From contig CAVUKZ010000003.1 in assembly GCA_963742205.1 (NCBI GenBank), forward strand, positions 62,001-126,000: a stretch of 64,000 nucleotides of DNA, read 5' to 3'. Source of the DNA: WHSW01 sp963742205 (GTDB lineage: Bacteria; Actinomycetota; Thermoleophilia; Solirubrobacterales; 70-9). Below the pieces are notes generated by a model, which worked only from the letters and a program-made list of their open reading frames with translations, was not told where the DNA came from and ran no database searches. A program made the position numbers and the translations under genes. Positions 30,217-39,664 of the stretch are shown here, in pieces (within the stretch, counting starts at the first letter, position 1; each line of letters starts with the position of its first letter).

Positions 30217-30236
30217 AATATACCCGGCCGGGGTAT
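30217..30236 (-). promoter_or_regulatory. CsoR-type operator overlapping a leaderless -10
   Basis: ATACCC-GGCCG-GGGTAT (30220-30236) is a perfect 6-bp dyad, like known CsoR operators built on ATACCC/GGGTAT. The csoR -10, TATATT on the minus strand (30217-30222), overlaps its left arm and lies 7 nt from the ATG. Binding would block RNA polymerase directly. Confidence 0.7.
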
Positions 30237-30247
30237 CGCCGCGGCGT

Positions 30248-31719
30248 TCAGGTGGTGATCTCCGCGAGCAGCGCGCCGAACCTGCTCGAGGTAGGTGTCG
30301 ACGTCGGCCTCCGTGTGCGTCACCGAAACCGTCGGCCCGAGCCACCACCCCGACTCCCAGACGCCGCGATTGGCCATGTAGACCCGTATCAGCGCCCGGA
30401 GATCAGGATCGTCGGCATCCCTGGACGCAGCGGCATCACCCGGGGGCTCGGGTACGAAGAAGTAGTAGGCGTGCGAGCCCGCGTGGCTCACGCTCCACGC
30501 GACGCCGTGGCGGTCGATCGCGGCGCGCAACCCGGCGGCCAGCCGCTCACCGAGGGCAGCGGTGTGCTCGAACGCGGCGGGCGTGAGCACCTCCGTCAGC
30601 GCCGCGCGCGCCGCGGCCATCGTGAGCGCGTTCCCGAACAGGGTCCCCCCGGTCGCGACCTCATCGATGACGACGCCGCTCACGACCCGCGCGCGCTCCG
30701 GCGGGGCGATCACCTCGGCGACCTCTTCGCTCATCCCGTACGCGGCGAGGGGCACGCCCGCCGCGATCGACTTGCCGACCGTGATGAAGTCCGACTCGAG
30801 CCCCCATGCCGCGGCGAGGCCGGCGTAGGCCGTGACCAATGTGTGCGTCTCGTCGATCGCCAGCAGCGCCCCGCTCTCCCGGGTGAGCCGACGAACCGCG
30901 GTGTGAAAGCCGTCGCGAGGGAGCAGGAAGCCGGCGTTGGTCAGCGCCGGCTCCGTCAGGACGAGCGCCACGTCGCCCGGCTGCCAGCGCGCGCTCCAGC
31001 GCCTCGGCGTCGTTGAACGCCGACCACGCGCGTTTGCCCCGAGACCGACAGCGGCAGGCCCTGAGACTCGGGCACGACCTCGCCGTCCGACAGCACGACC
31101 AACGTCGTGTCGAGCTCGCCGTGGTACTTGCCGTCGAAGACGACGACCACCTCGCGGCCGGTGACCACTCGGGCGAGGCGAATCACCTCGGTGTTCGCCT
31201 GGGTCGCCGAGAGCGTGAACTGCCACTTCGGCTGCCGGTAGCGCTCCGCGAGGTGCTCGGCGACCGTGATCGCGTCCTCGCCGGGGAGCAGGAACTGGAT
31301 CGCCTTGGCCATCCGCGCCGCCGACCGCCTCGGTGACCGGTCGCCGGGGCGTGGCCGCAGAACGCGCTCATGTCCGCCACGTACATGTCCACGTAGCGGT
31401 GCCCGTCGACGTCCGTGAAGTAGGCGCCGTCGCCGTCGTCGACCCAGACCGGCGGGTGGTCGTAGAGGTCGTCCATCCACGCCATCGGCACGCCGCGTGG
31501 CATCGAGCCGCGCGCGCGTTCGAGCAGCTCCATCCCACGCGGGCGCTCGGCGACGAAACGCGCGTTCTCCTCCTTGGCGAGCGCGCTCGCCCGCTCCGAG
31601 TCGATGCCCCTCAGGTCGGCGATCACGCCCTCCTTGACGATCGTTCCGCGGCCTCCGGGCGAGCCTACGCCCGACGTCGCCCCGGTCCAAATCGGATGCG
31701 CTGCCGCCGCTGTTAGCAT
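30248..31719 (-). CDS. Class III (glutamate-1-semialdehyde-type) aminotransferase, five apparent frameshifts
   Basis: A PLP enzyme of ~488 residues reconstructed across frames. N-terminal part: VDDGDGAYFTDVDGHRYVDM. Then AKAIQFLLPGEDAITVAEHL, QANTEVIRLARVVTGRE, and the PLP-pyridine Asp in LLAIDETHTLVTAYAG. The PLP Lys is in FITVGKSIAAGVPLAAYG. The C terminus is SGWWLGPTVSVTHTEADVDT. Breaks fall near 31337, 31325, 31016, 30980 and 30283; removing five bases restores one 489-codon frame. The last break hides the TGA at 30250 and creates the false fusion to csoR. Substrate is unclear. The ATG at 31719 is the first possible start. Confidence 0.75.
31714..31719 (+). promoter_or_regulatory. -10-like hexamer of leaderless type for purC
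   Basis: TAGCAT ends 8 nt before the purC ATG. The gap to the divergent aminotransferase is only a few bases. Confidence 0.45.
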
Positions 31720-31727
31720 CGCCGCCG

Positions 31728-32579
<852 letters not shown>

Positions 32580-32593
32580 GCGGCCCCGGCATC

Positions 32594-32599
32594 TAGCCT
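32594..32599 (+). promoter_or_regulatory. -10-like hexamer of leaderless type
   Basis: TAGCCT ends 6 nt before the ATG of sulfotransferase 1. Confidence 0.45.
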
Positions 32600-32605
32600 G
32601 GGCCG

Positions 32606-33604
32606 ATGAATCTCTACGTGTGCGGGCTGCGGCGGTCGGGGACGACGATCCTCTACGACGCGCTCTCGGAGGACCCGGAGCTGCGGTGCTTTTACGAGCC
32701 GCTGCGCGAGGACTCCGAGACGATCGGCGGCGGCAGCGGGGCCCACAACACGGACCTCTCCGCCGAGACCCGCGAGCTGCGCGAGCGCTTCCGCCGCGAC
32801 CGCTTCCCCAATCTCCAGATCGAGCTCTTCAACTGGGGCGGGCCGCGCGCGCCCGAGCTCGAGCTCGAGCCCGACCTGCCCGACCACGTGCGCGCGCTGC
32901 TCGCCCACCTGCACGAGCAAGCGCCCGACGTCGCGATCAAGGAGACCCGCTTTCACCACAAGCTCAACGAGCTCGCGGCCATCGATCCAAATCTCGCCCT
33001 CGTCCAGCTGGTCCGCGACCCGCGCGCCGTGACCGCGTCCATGCTGCTGGGCCGGCGGCGGCGCACCGACCTCTACCCCGACGCCGACACCTTCTTTACG
33101 GCGCGCACCGGCCGGCGCCTGTGGTCGAGCCGCCGGATCTCCGAGGACCTCGTGACCCGGCGGAGCTCGCTGGGGCTTCCTCCCGACATCCCCGACTTCA
33201 TCCGTCCGTTGCTCGTCTGGAAGGCCGCATTCGAGACCACCTCCGGCGACGGCCCGCGGCTGTTCGGCGACCGCTACGCGCTGGTCCGACTCGAGGACCT
33301 GCGCACCGACCCGCGCGGCGAGCTGGAGCGGATCTACGCGCTCTGCGGGCGAACGCTCCCGGACGGGGTGGCCGAGTGGGCGGCGGCGAACATCCGCGGT
33401 GAGGCCGCGACCCACCTCGGGGACGATCCCCGGTGGGCGCGGGCGGCGCGGATGCTGCGGATGGAGCCCGAGCTCGAGGCCGCCGGGTACGGCGAGATCC
33501 TCGAGCTCGAACCGGCGCCGGGCGAGCCCCTGGACCTGACGCCGCCCGCCCACCGCTCCCGGCTCTCGGGCTTCATGGGCCGCGCCCGCCGGCGCGCGCG
33601 CTGA
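32606..33604 (+). CDS. Sulfotransferase 1 (divergent member)
   Basis: A 332-residue PAPS-dependent sulfotransferase-fold protein. The 5'-phosphosulfate-binding P-loop is YVCGLRRSGTTILYDALSED near the N terminus. The 3'-phosphate motif is ALVQLVRDPRAVTASM at ~130-145. The sequence differs clearly from the four paralogues downstream, lacking their RWGEKTP block. A Glu/Arg-rich insertion (ELELEPDLPDHVRALL) is present. It lies between purC and purS. The acceptor is unknown: sugar, lipid or peptide Tyr are all possible. Confidence 0.75.
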   Translation: MNLYVCGLRRSGTTILYDALSEDPELRCFYEPLREDSETIGGGSGAHNTDLSAETRELRERFRRDRFPNLQIELFNWGGPRAPELELEPDLPDHVRALLAHLHEQAPDVAIKETRFHHKLNELAAIDPNLALVQLVRDPRAVTASMLLGRRRRTDLYPDADTFFTARTGRRLWSSRRISEDLVTRRSSLGLPPDIPDFIRPLLVWKAAFETTSGDGPRLFGDRYALVRLEDLRTDPRGELERIYALCGRTLPDGVAEWAAANIRGEAATHLGDDPRWARAARMLRMEPELEAAGYGEILELEPAPGEPLDLTPPAHRSRLSGFMGRARRRAR

Positions 33605-33649
33605 TTCGCCGCCGGCGCGGACGGCGCCCGCCGCCGCCTTGGCTGACGC

Positions 33650-33655
33650 TAGATT
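33650..33655 (+). promoter_or_regulatory. -10-like hexamer of leaderless type for purS
   Basis: TAGATT ends 7 nt before the GTG at 33663. This favours that start over a TTG at 33639. Confidence 0.5.
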
Positions 33656-33662
33656 GGATCCG

Positions 33663-33881
33663 GTGAAGGCTCGGGTGCTGATCCGCCCCAAGGAGGGCAT
33701 CCTCGATCCGCAGGGCAAGGCCGTCGAGCGGGCCCTGCCGGCGCTCGGGTTCGACGGCGTCAGCCACGTCCGGGTCGGCCGCATGGTCGAGCTCGAGGTC
33801 GAGGAAGGCGCCGACCTCGATCGCCTCTGCGAGCAGCTGCTCGCCAACCCACTTGTCGAGGACTACGAGATCGAGCGATGA
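33663..33881 (+). CDS. purS: FGAM synthase subunit PurS
   Basis: A 72-residue small subunit bridging PurL and PurQ in the three-part formylglycinamidine synthase. Sequence: VKARVLIRPKEGILDPQGKA, then VERALPALGFDGVSHVRVGR and the terminal VEDYEIE. The GTG start is chosen from the -10 spacing and from family length (~80). It overlaps purQ by ATGA. Confidence 0.93.
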   Translation: MKARVLIRPKEGILDPQGKAVERALPALGFDGVSHVRVGRMVELEVEEGADLDRLCEQLLANPLVEDYEIER

Positions 33882-34552
33882 GGTTCGGGGTCCTGCAGTT
33901 CCCGGGCTCCTGCGACGAGCGCGACGCGGTGCTCGCCTGCCGGCGAGTGGCCGACGCGGAGCTGGTGTGGCACGGCGACAGCGACCTCTCCGGCCTCGAC
34001 GCGGTGGTCATCCCGGGCGGCTTCTCCTACGGCGACTACCTGCGCGCCGGGGCGATCGCCCGTTTCGCACCCGCGATGGAGGCGGTCGCCGCGTTCGCCG
34101 CCGAGGGCGGCCCGGTGCTCGGGATCTGCAACGGCTTTCAGGTGCTGTGCGAGGCGGGGCTGCTTCCCGGCGCCCTGCTGCCGAACCAGGGCCTGCGCTT
34201 CGTCTGCCGCCAGGTCGAGGTTGAGGTCGCGAACGCCGCGACGCTCGCGACTCGCAACTGCGCGGTCGGTGAGACGCTCTCGATCCCGGTCAAGCACATG
34301 AGCGGGCGCTGGTTTGCCCCGGCCGAGTTGCTCGAGCGCCTCGAGGCACAGGACCAGATCGTGTTCCGCTACGCGCCGGGACAGAACCCGAACGGCTCGG
34401 TCGCCGACGTCGCGGGGGTCAGCAACGAGCGCGGCAACGTTGTGGGCTTGATGCCCCATCCCGAGCACGCGGTCGACCGGCTCACCGGCTCCGCCGACGG
34501 CCTGAGGCTGTTCGAGTCGCTCGCCGCCGCCAGGGCCCCCGCCCCGGCGTGA
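33878..34552 (+). CDS. purQ: FGAM synthase glutaminase subunit PurQ
   Basis: A 224-residue class I glutamine amidotransferase delivering ammonia to PurL. Motifs: FGVLQFPGSCDERDAV at the start, IPGGFSYGDYLRAGAI, nucleophile Cys in VLGICNGFQVL, and His/Glu of the triad in LMPHPEHAVD. It is overlapped by the next gene (GTGA), which is a sulfotransferase, so the sulfotransferase run is translationally coupled to purine synthesis. Confidence 0.97.
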   Translation: MRFGVLQFPGSCDERDAVLACRRVADAELVWHGDSDLSGLDAVVIPGGFSYGDYLRAGAIARFAPAMEAVAAFAAEGGPVLGICNGFQVLCEAGLLPGALLPNQGLRFVCRQVEVEVANAATLATRNCAVGETLSIPVKHMSGRWFAPAELLERLEAQDQIVFRYAPGQNPNGSVADVAGVSNERGNVVGLMPHPEHAVDRLTGSADGLRLFESLAAARAPAPA

Positions 34553-35421
34553 ACTCCGCCGGCCCCCCGCCGGCGCCGTTCGTCGTCGGGGTCGGGCGCT
34601 CGGGCACGACCCTGCTGCGCCTGATGCTCGACGCCCATCCCGAGCTCGCGATCGGCCCCGAGACGCAGTTCGTGCCCGAGCTGATCGACCTCGCCCGCGA
34701 GGGTGCGAGCACCAGCGAGCTCGTCGACGCCATGCGGGCGGCGCGGACCTGGGCCGACTTCGATCTCGACGCCGACACGCTGCGCGAGCGCGCCGGAGGC
34801 GGCGATCTCGCCGCGGTCCTCCGCGCGTTCTACGGCCTGTACGCGGACACCCGTGGGAAGCCCCGGTGGGGCGAGAAGACGCCGGGCTACGTGCGGAGGA
34901 TGCAGCCGATCGGCGAGCTGCTCTCCGAAGCGCGGTTCGTCCACCTGATTCGGGATGGTCGTGACGTCGCGCTCTCGCGGCGCGCCCGCGGCATGGGCGC
35001 CTCCAAGCCGATGGCCGACACCGCCCGCCTCTGGCGCAAGCGCATCGAGGGGGCGCGGGAGGCGGCCAAGCGGCTGCGTGGCCGCTATGTCGAACTTCGC
35101 TATGAGGACCTCGTCGCGGATCCCGAGCCCGGGCTGCGGCGCGTCTGCGAACTGATCGAGCTCGGCTACGACCCCGCGATGCTCGCCTACCACGAGGGGG
35201 CAGGCGAGCGCCTGGCAGAGCTCGGCGACTTGGCGCCGGTCGACGCCCGCCGCGGCCGGGAGGGCGCCGAGCGGATCGCCGCGCACTCGCTCGCCGCGCA
35301 GCCCCCGACCGGGGCGCGAACCGGAGCGTGGCGGACGGAGATGAGCGCCGCCGATCGCCAGGCCTTCGAGGCCGTCGCGGGCGACCTGCTTCGCGAACTG
35401 GGCTACGACTGCCTATCCTGA
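34549..35421 (+). CDS. Sulfotransferase 2
   Basis: A 290-residue sulfotransferase (Sulfotransferase_3-like). The P-loop is VVGVGRSGTTLLRLMLDAHP. Other blocks are PRWGEKTPGYVRRM with a conserved Lys, the 3'-phosphate motif ARFVHLIRDGRDVALS, and YEDLVADPEPGLRRVCELI. The GTG start overlaps the purQ stop (GTGA). It is one of four close paralogues in tandem; its P-loop DNA is almost the same as that of sulfotransferase 3, indicating recent duplication. It lacks the short N-terminal leader seen in 3 and 5. Confidence 0.85.
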   Translation: MNSAGPPPAPFVVGVGRSGTTLLRLMLDAHPELAIGPETQFVPELIDLAREGASTSELVDAMRAARTWADFDLDADTLRERAGGGDLAAVLRAFYGLYADTRGKPRWGEKTPGYVRRMQPIGELLSEARFVHLIRDGRDVALSRRARGMGASKPMADTARLWRKRIEGAREAAKRLRGRYVELRYEDLVADPEPGLRRVCELIELGYDPAMLAYHEGAGERLAELGDLAPVDARRGREGAERIAAHSLAAQPPTGARTGAWRTEMSAADRQAFEAVAGDLLRELGYDCLS

Positions 35422-35429
35422 CCGCCCCG

Positions 35430-36497
35430 ATGGCCTTCGACTACTCACTCCGCATGCTGCGCAACCGCCGCCTGCGGGGTCGCGCGGAGCCCCCCTTCCC
35501 CGCCCCCTTCGTGGTCGGGGTGGGTCGCTCGGGCACGACCCTGCTGCGCCTGATGCTCGACGCCCACCCGGAGCTGACGATCCCGCCGGAGACGCACTTC
35601 ATCAACCCGTTCATCCAGTCGTCGGGGCGGCTGCGTTTCAACCCCCGGATCGCCGCCCGCACCATCGTCCGCGACGAGCGCCGCCGCTGGAACGACTTCG
35701 GCCTGGAGGAGGCGGACCTGCTCGAAAAGCTGGAGCAGGTCAAGCCCTTCAACACGACCGACGCGGTGCGCGGCTTCTACGAGCTCTACGCCGAAAAGCA
35801 CGGCAAGCGCCGCTGGGGCGACAAGACGCCGGACTACATCCGCAAGATGCGGAAGCTGCAGAAGACGCTGCCCGAGGCGCGCTTTATCCACGTGATCCGC
35901 GACGGCCGCGACGCCGGCCTGTCGCAGAACGCGCGCATCAAGAAGCGGGGCAAGGACCCGGTGCCGCCGCGCGAGATGGCGCGGCGATGGCGCAAGCGGA
36001 TCGTGAAGGCGCGGGTCGACGCGGACGAGCTCGAGCACTACATCGAGGTCCGCTACGAGGACATGATCACGGACACCGAGGGCACCCTCCGCCGGGTCTG
36101 CGAGCACATCGAGATCGACTTCGACCCGGTGATGCTCGCCTACTACGAGCGCGCCGGCGAGCGCCTGCAGGAGATGGCCGGGGCGCTGGCGGCGAAGAAG
36201 GGCCGTCCCGAGCGCGAGGCGGGCGAGCGCGTCGCCGCTCACGCCCTGACCACCAAGCCGCCGCAGGCCGACCGGGTGGCGGTGTGGAAGACCGAGATGA
36301 GCGAGTCCGAGAACGCCGAGTTCGAGGAGGCGGCCGGGTACCTGCTCGACGACCTCGGTTATGAGACCGCGACCCCGCGCGAGAACTGGATCCCGCCCGA
36401 CGAGTGGGCGCGGTCGAAGACGCCGGGCGAGCGGGCGCGTGGGGAGAGCGGCTCAAACCGCTTCGGCGGCGTCGCGGGCAACTCCGAGGACGCGTAG
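35430..36497 (+). CDS. Sulfotransferase 3
   Basis: A 355-residue paralogue. A basic leader (FDYSLRMLRNRRLRGRAE) precedes the P-loop VVGVGRSGTTLLRLMLDAHP. Then RRWGDKTPDYIRKM, ARFIHVIRDGRDAGLSQ and YEDMITDTEGTLRRVCEHIE follow. The C terminus is extended by ~40 hydrophilic residues. The ATG at 35430 is 8 nt after the upstream stop. An in-frame longer reading from 35328 would lie inside sulfotransferase 2 and is rejected. PAPS-dependent sulfation of a glycan or lipid is inferred. Confidence 0.85.
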   Translation: MAFDYSLRMLRNRRLRGRAEPPFPAPFVVGVGRSGTTLLRLMLDAHPELTIPPETHFINPFIQSSGRLRFNPRIAARTIVRDERRRWNDFGLEEADLLEKLEQVKPFNTTDAVRGFYELYAEKHGKRRWGDKTPDYIRKMRKLQKTLPEARFIHVIRDGRDAGLSQNARIKKRGKDPVPPREMARRWRKRIVKARVDADELEHYIEVRYEDMITDTEGTLRRVCEHIEIDFDPVMLAYYERAGERLQEMAGALAAKKGRPEREAGERVAAHALTTKPPQADRVAVWKTEMSESENAEFEEAAGYLLDDLGYETATPRENWIPPDEWARSKTPGERARGESGSNRFGGVAGNSEDA

Positions 36498-36506
36498 CCA
36501 CTGACC

Positions 36507-37454
36507 ATGGGATTTCTTTCGAGGCTGAAGAGGGACGACGCGCGCCGCGAGCCGGTGCCGTTCGTCGTGGGCATGAACCGCTCGGGCACGACGCTGCTGC
36601 GCATGATGCTCGACGCCCACCCCGACCTGACGATTCCGCCCGAGACTCACTTCGTGCCCGACCTGATCAAGGCTGCCCGTGAGCCCGACGCGACCCCGGA
36701 GAGCGCCCTCGAGGCGATGAAGTCGGCGCGCGAGTGGGGCGACTTCGGCTTCTCCGACGAGGAGATGCTCGCCCGGCTGCGGGCGCTGCCCGAGATCAAG
36801 CCGGGCCCGGCGGTGCGGACCTTCTACGCCGCGTACACCGAGGAGCAGGGCAAGCCCCGCTGGGGCGAAAAGACGCCCACCTACGTGCAGAAGATGAAGC
36901 TCATCCAGCGGGCGATCCCCGAGGCACGGTTTGTGCACGTGATCCGCGACGGCCGCGACGTCGCGCTCTCCGTCCTCGATCGCACCGTCCGCGACCTGAC
37001 CGCCGGCGACATCGCCAAGCGGTGGCGCAAGAAGATCACCAAGGCGCGCGAGGACTCGCCGCAGCTTCACCACTACACCGAGATCCGTTACGAGGACCTG
37101 GTCCTCGACACCGAGCCGGTCCTGCGACGCGTGTGCGAGTTCATCGAGCTGCCCTGGGACGACTCGCTGCTCACCTACCACGAGCGCTCCGCGGACCGCC
37201 TGCAGGAGATGGCCCGGGCGCTCCCCGCCGAGGGCCGGGCGAAGGAGCTCAGCGTCGAGCGACGGCTGAAGACGCACGAGATGACCACCAAGCCCCCGAG
37301 CGCCGATCGCGTGGCGCGCTGGCGCACCCAGATGAGCGCCGAGCAGCGCGACGAGTTCGAGGCCGTGGCCGGCGACCTGCTCGATCAGCTCGGGTACCCG
37401 ACGGGTACGGACGCCGTCGAGAGGGCGGCAGCTCAGATCGCAGCCAGCTCGTAG
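36507..37454 (+). CDS. Sulfotransferase 4
   Basis: A 315-residue paralogue: FVVGMNRSGTTLLRMMLDAH, PRWGEKTPTYVQKM, ARFVHVIRDGRDVALSVLDR and YEDLVLDTEPVLRRVCEFIE. It starts 9 nt after sulfotransferase 3 and ends 2 nt before glycosyltransferase B. Compared with 2 and 3 it differs in the loop after the P-loop (KAAREPDATPESALEAMKSA), which may alter acceptor choice. Confidence 0.85.
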   Translation: MGFLSRLKRDDARREPVPFVVGMNRSGTTLLRMMLDAHPDLTIPPETHFVPDLIKAAREPDATPESALEAMKSAREWGDFGFSDEEMLARLRALPEIKPGPAVRTFYAAYTEEQGKPRWGEKTPTYVQKMKLIQRAIPEARFVHVIRDGRDVALSVLDRTVRDLTAGDIAKRWRKKITKAREDSPQLHHYTEIRYEDLVLDTEPVLRRVCEFIELPWDDSLLTYHERSADRLQEMARALPAEGRAKELSVERRLKTHEMTTKPPSADRVARWRTQMSAEQRDEFEAVAGDLLDQLGYPTGTDAVERAAAQIAASS

Positions 37455-37456
37455 CT

Positions 37457-38539
37457 GTGCGGGTGGGCATCGTCAGCAAGTGGTTTGCCTCCGGGCAGGC
37501 CGTCGTCTCGCGCCAGATCCGGTCGGCGCTCGACGGGCTCGGACACGAGACCTTCGTCCTCGCCAAGCAGGGCAAGGGGCCGCGGGCAAACCAGGAGCGG
37601 GTCGCCGACCCGGTGTGGGACCAGCCCGGGGTGACCGAGAGCGCCGAGGCCGACATCCCGCTCGCGGAGTACGAGGCCTGGGTCGCGGACAACTCGCTCG
37701 ACGTGGTGTTCACCGACCAGAACGACCAGTTCGAGGAGATCAAGGCACTGCGGTCGGGCGGGGTGCGGACGATCGGCCGGTTCGTCTGGGAGAGCTTCGC
37801 GCCGGAGGACTCCGAACCCGCGAAGGCGGCCTACGACACGATCTACTCGTTCACCAAGGCGGAGCAGGAGCGCTACGCGACCTTCGGCATCGAGTCCCCC
37901 CTGCTTACGTGGGGCTGCCATCCGGAGCTGATCGAAGTCGGTGAGGAGGCGGCCGAACGACGAACGACGAGCGACGAGTGTTGGTTCTACGTCCCGGGCA
38001 GCTTCATGGGCAAGCGCAAGCCCTTCCCCGAGATCGTCGAGTCGTTCGTCCGCGCCCGGGGCGATCACCTGCGGCTGCTGATCCGCGGCCAGGTAGACCG
38101 CAAGGGCGGCAAGCTGGAGAAGGCGGCCGGCGGCGACGAGCGGGTGGTGATCGAGCTCGAGGACCGGCCCACCGATGAGCACCTGCGCCAGTTCGCGGGC
38201 TGCCACGTCTGCCTGTCTCCCTCGCGCTGGGAGGGCCTCGGGCTGCCGCTGTACGAGGCGGTGGCCTTCGGGATGCCCTCGATCACCAACGACTCGCCAC
38301 CGATGAACGAGATCGTCATCGACGGCGTCAACGGAGCGTGCGTCGACTCCGTCCGCTGGGGTGAGGCTGGTTCCGGCATCCCGGCCTTCGACCCGGACTT
38401 CGGCCAGCTCACCGCGGCCATCGAGCGGCTCGGAGACCCTGGCGAGCGTGAGCGCCTGGCCGCCGGTGCGATCGAGCTGCGACAGAACGGCCGCAGCTGG
38501 CAGCGCACCGTGGATGGTCTGGCGCAGTTGCTCGGCTGA
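37457..38539 (+). CDS. GT-B (family 4-like) glycosyltransferase B
   Basis: A 360-residue protein from GTG 37457 (VRVGIVSKWFASGQAVVSRQ). The nucleotide-sugar half shows SPSRWEGLGLPLYEAVAFGM and ITNDSPPMNEIVIDG. The interdomain linker is encoded by a heptamer repeat (ERRTTSDE). The domain arrangement is the same as paralogues A and C. It overlaps C as TGATG. Placed inside the sulfotransferase run, it probably builds the glycan that is sulfated (inference). Confidence 0.85.
   Translation: MRVGIVSKWFASGQAVVSRQIRSALDGLGHETFVLAKQGKGPRANQERVADPVWDQPGVTESAEADIPLAEYEAWVADNSLDVVFTDQNDQFEEIKALRSGGVRTIGRFVWESFAPEDSEPAKAAYDTIYSFTKAEQERYATFGIESPLLTWGCHPELIEVGEEAAERRTTSDECWFYVPGSFMGKRKPFPEIVESFVRARGDHLRLLIRGQVDRKGGKLEKAAGGDERVVIELEDRPTDEHLRQFAGCHVCLSPSRWEGLGLPLYEAVAFGMPSITNDSPPMNEIVIDGVNGACVDSVRWGEAGSGIPAFDPDFGQLTAAIERLGDPGERERLAAGAIELRQNGRSWQRTVDGLAQLLG
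37954..37978 (+). repeat. Heptanucleotide tandem repeat (CGAACGA type) in glycosyltransferase B
   Basis: CGAACGA, CGAACGA, CGAGCGA at 37954-37974, then CGAG. It occupies the linker between the GT-B halves, the same place as in paralogues A and C. Confidence 0.9.
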
Positions 38540-39651
38540 TGCGGGTTGGGATCGTCACGAAGTGGTTCAACCGCGGCCAGCCCGTGGTCGGCCGGCAGCT
38601 GCGTTCGGCGGTCGACGAGCTCGGGCACGAGTCCTTCGTGCTCGCGCGGCCGAAGAAGGAGCGCGGCCCGCGTCCGGGCGCGCTGGATCGCGACGACGTC
38701 TGGGACCAGCCCGGCGTGACCGAGGCGTCGGCGTACGACGTCCCCGCGGAGGAGTACCTGGCCTGGGTCGCCGACAACGACATCGAGGCCGTGCTCTGCG
38801 ACCAGAACTACCAGTTCTCAGAGCTGGCCACGCTGCGCTCCCGCGGCGTGCGCACGGTCGGCCGCTTCGTCTGGGAGCACTTCACCGCCGACCACGTCGC
38901 CGGCGCGCGCGAGGCCTTCGACGTCGTCTACTCGCTCACGCACGCCGAGCAGACTCGGTACGCCGAAATGGGTCTGGATACGCCCTACATCCCGTGGGGA
39001 TGTCACCCGGAGTTGATCGCGGTAGTGGAGAGGTGGCGTTCGATCGACGAACGATCGAACGACGAACGACCGGTCACCTTCGTCTTCCCCGGGGGGTTCC
39101 TCGGCCACCGCAAGCCGCTCGAGCCGGTGCTCGAGGCGTTCGAGGCCACGGACGACCCGCGCCTGCGGCTGATCGTCAAGGCCCAGGTGGAGCGCAAGCA
39201 GCTGCGGGTCGCCGAGGACGCGGCGCGGCGTGACCCGCGGGTCGAGCTCCGCCTCGCCGACGAGCCGACGGCCGACCACCTGCGCGCGCTCGCGAGCTGC
39301 GACGTGTGCCTGGCCCCGTCGCGCTGGGAGGGGCTGGGGTTGCCGCTGTACGAGGCGATCGCCTTTGGGATGCCCGCGATCACCAACGATGCGCCGCCGA
39401 TGAACGAGGCGATCCACGAGGGTGTAAACGGCGTCCTCGTAAGCTCAAAGCCCAACGGCACGGCGCGCTCGGGGATCCCCGCCCTGGACCCCGACGTCGG
39501 CGAGCTGCGAGCGGCGATCGACCGGCTCGCGGACGACTCGGCTCGCGCCGAGCTCGCCGCGGGCGCGGTGCGGGTGCGCGACACCGAGCGCCGTTGGGCC
39601 GACACGGTTACCGGCATCGGCGAGCTTTTGACAACCACCCCGAAGGGGTAG
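38539..39651 (+). CDS. GT-B (family 4-like) glycosyltransferase C
   Basis: A 370-residue tandem paralogue of B: RVGIVTKWFNRGQPVVGRQL, the PCHPEL-type hinge PWGCHPELIA, then a heptamer-encoded linker (DERSNDERP), and the C-terminal APSRWEGLGLPLYEAIAFGM with ITNDAPPMNEAIHEG. It overlaps B by one base (TGATG) and is followed 13 nt later by sulfotransferase 5. Confidence 0.85.
   Translation: MRVGIVTKWFNRGQPVVGRQLRSAVDELGHESFVLARPKKERGPRPGALDRDDVWDQPGVTEASAYDVPAEEYLAWVADNDIEAVLCDQNYQFSELATLRSRGVRTVGRFVWEHFTADHVAGAREAFDVVYSLTHAEQTRYAEMGLDTPYIPWGCHPELIAVVERWRSIDERSNDERPVTFVFPGGFLGHRKPLEPVLEAFEATDDPRLRLIVKAQVERKQLRVAEDAARRDPRVELRLADEPTADHLRALASCDVCLAPSRWEGLGLPLYEAIAFGMPAITNDAPPMNEAIHEGVNGVLVSSKPNGTARSGIPALDPDVGELRAAIDRLADDSARAELAAGAVRVRDTERRWADTVTGIGELLTTTPKG
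39042..39073 (+). repeat. Heptanucleotide repeat (CGAACGA type, one 8-nt unit) in glycosyltransferase C
   Basis: CGATCGA, CGAACGA, TCGAACGA, CGAACGA, then CCGG. One unit has gained a T, so copies have diverged more than in grpE. Position matches the linker repeats of paralogues A and B. Confidence 0.75.
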
Positions 39652-39664
39652 CTTGGAGGGCTTC

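Noticed and set aside
29901..31226. Aminotransferase-CsoR fusion protein
   Set aside because: A frameshift near 30283 hides the aminotransferase TGA at 30250. csoR has its own -10 box, operator and start, and the aminotransferase needs four further corrections.
36734..38539. 601-codon frame joining sulfotransferase 4 region to glycosyltransferase B
   Set aside because: The first part is an Arg-rich shadow of sulfotransferase 4. The glycosyltransferase begins at GTG 37457 by similarity to its paralogues.
34549..39651. Integrated mobile element carrying the sulfotransferase island
   Set aside because: No transposase, integrase, direct-repeat ends or tRNA boundary were found, and composition looks like the neighbours. 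The genes overlap purQ, which argues for vertical descent or old insertion.
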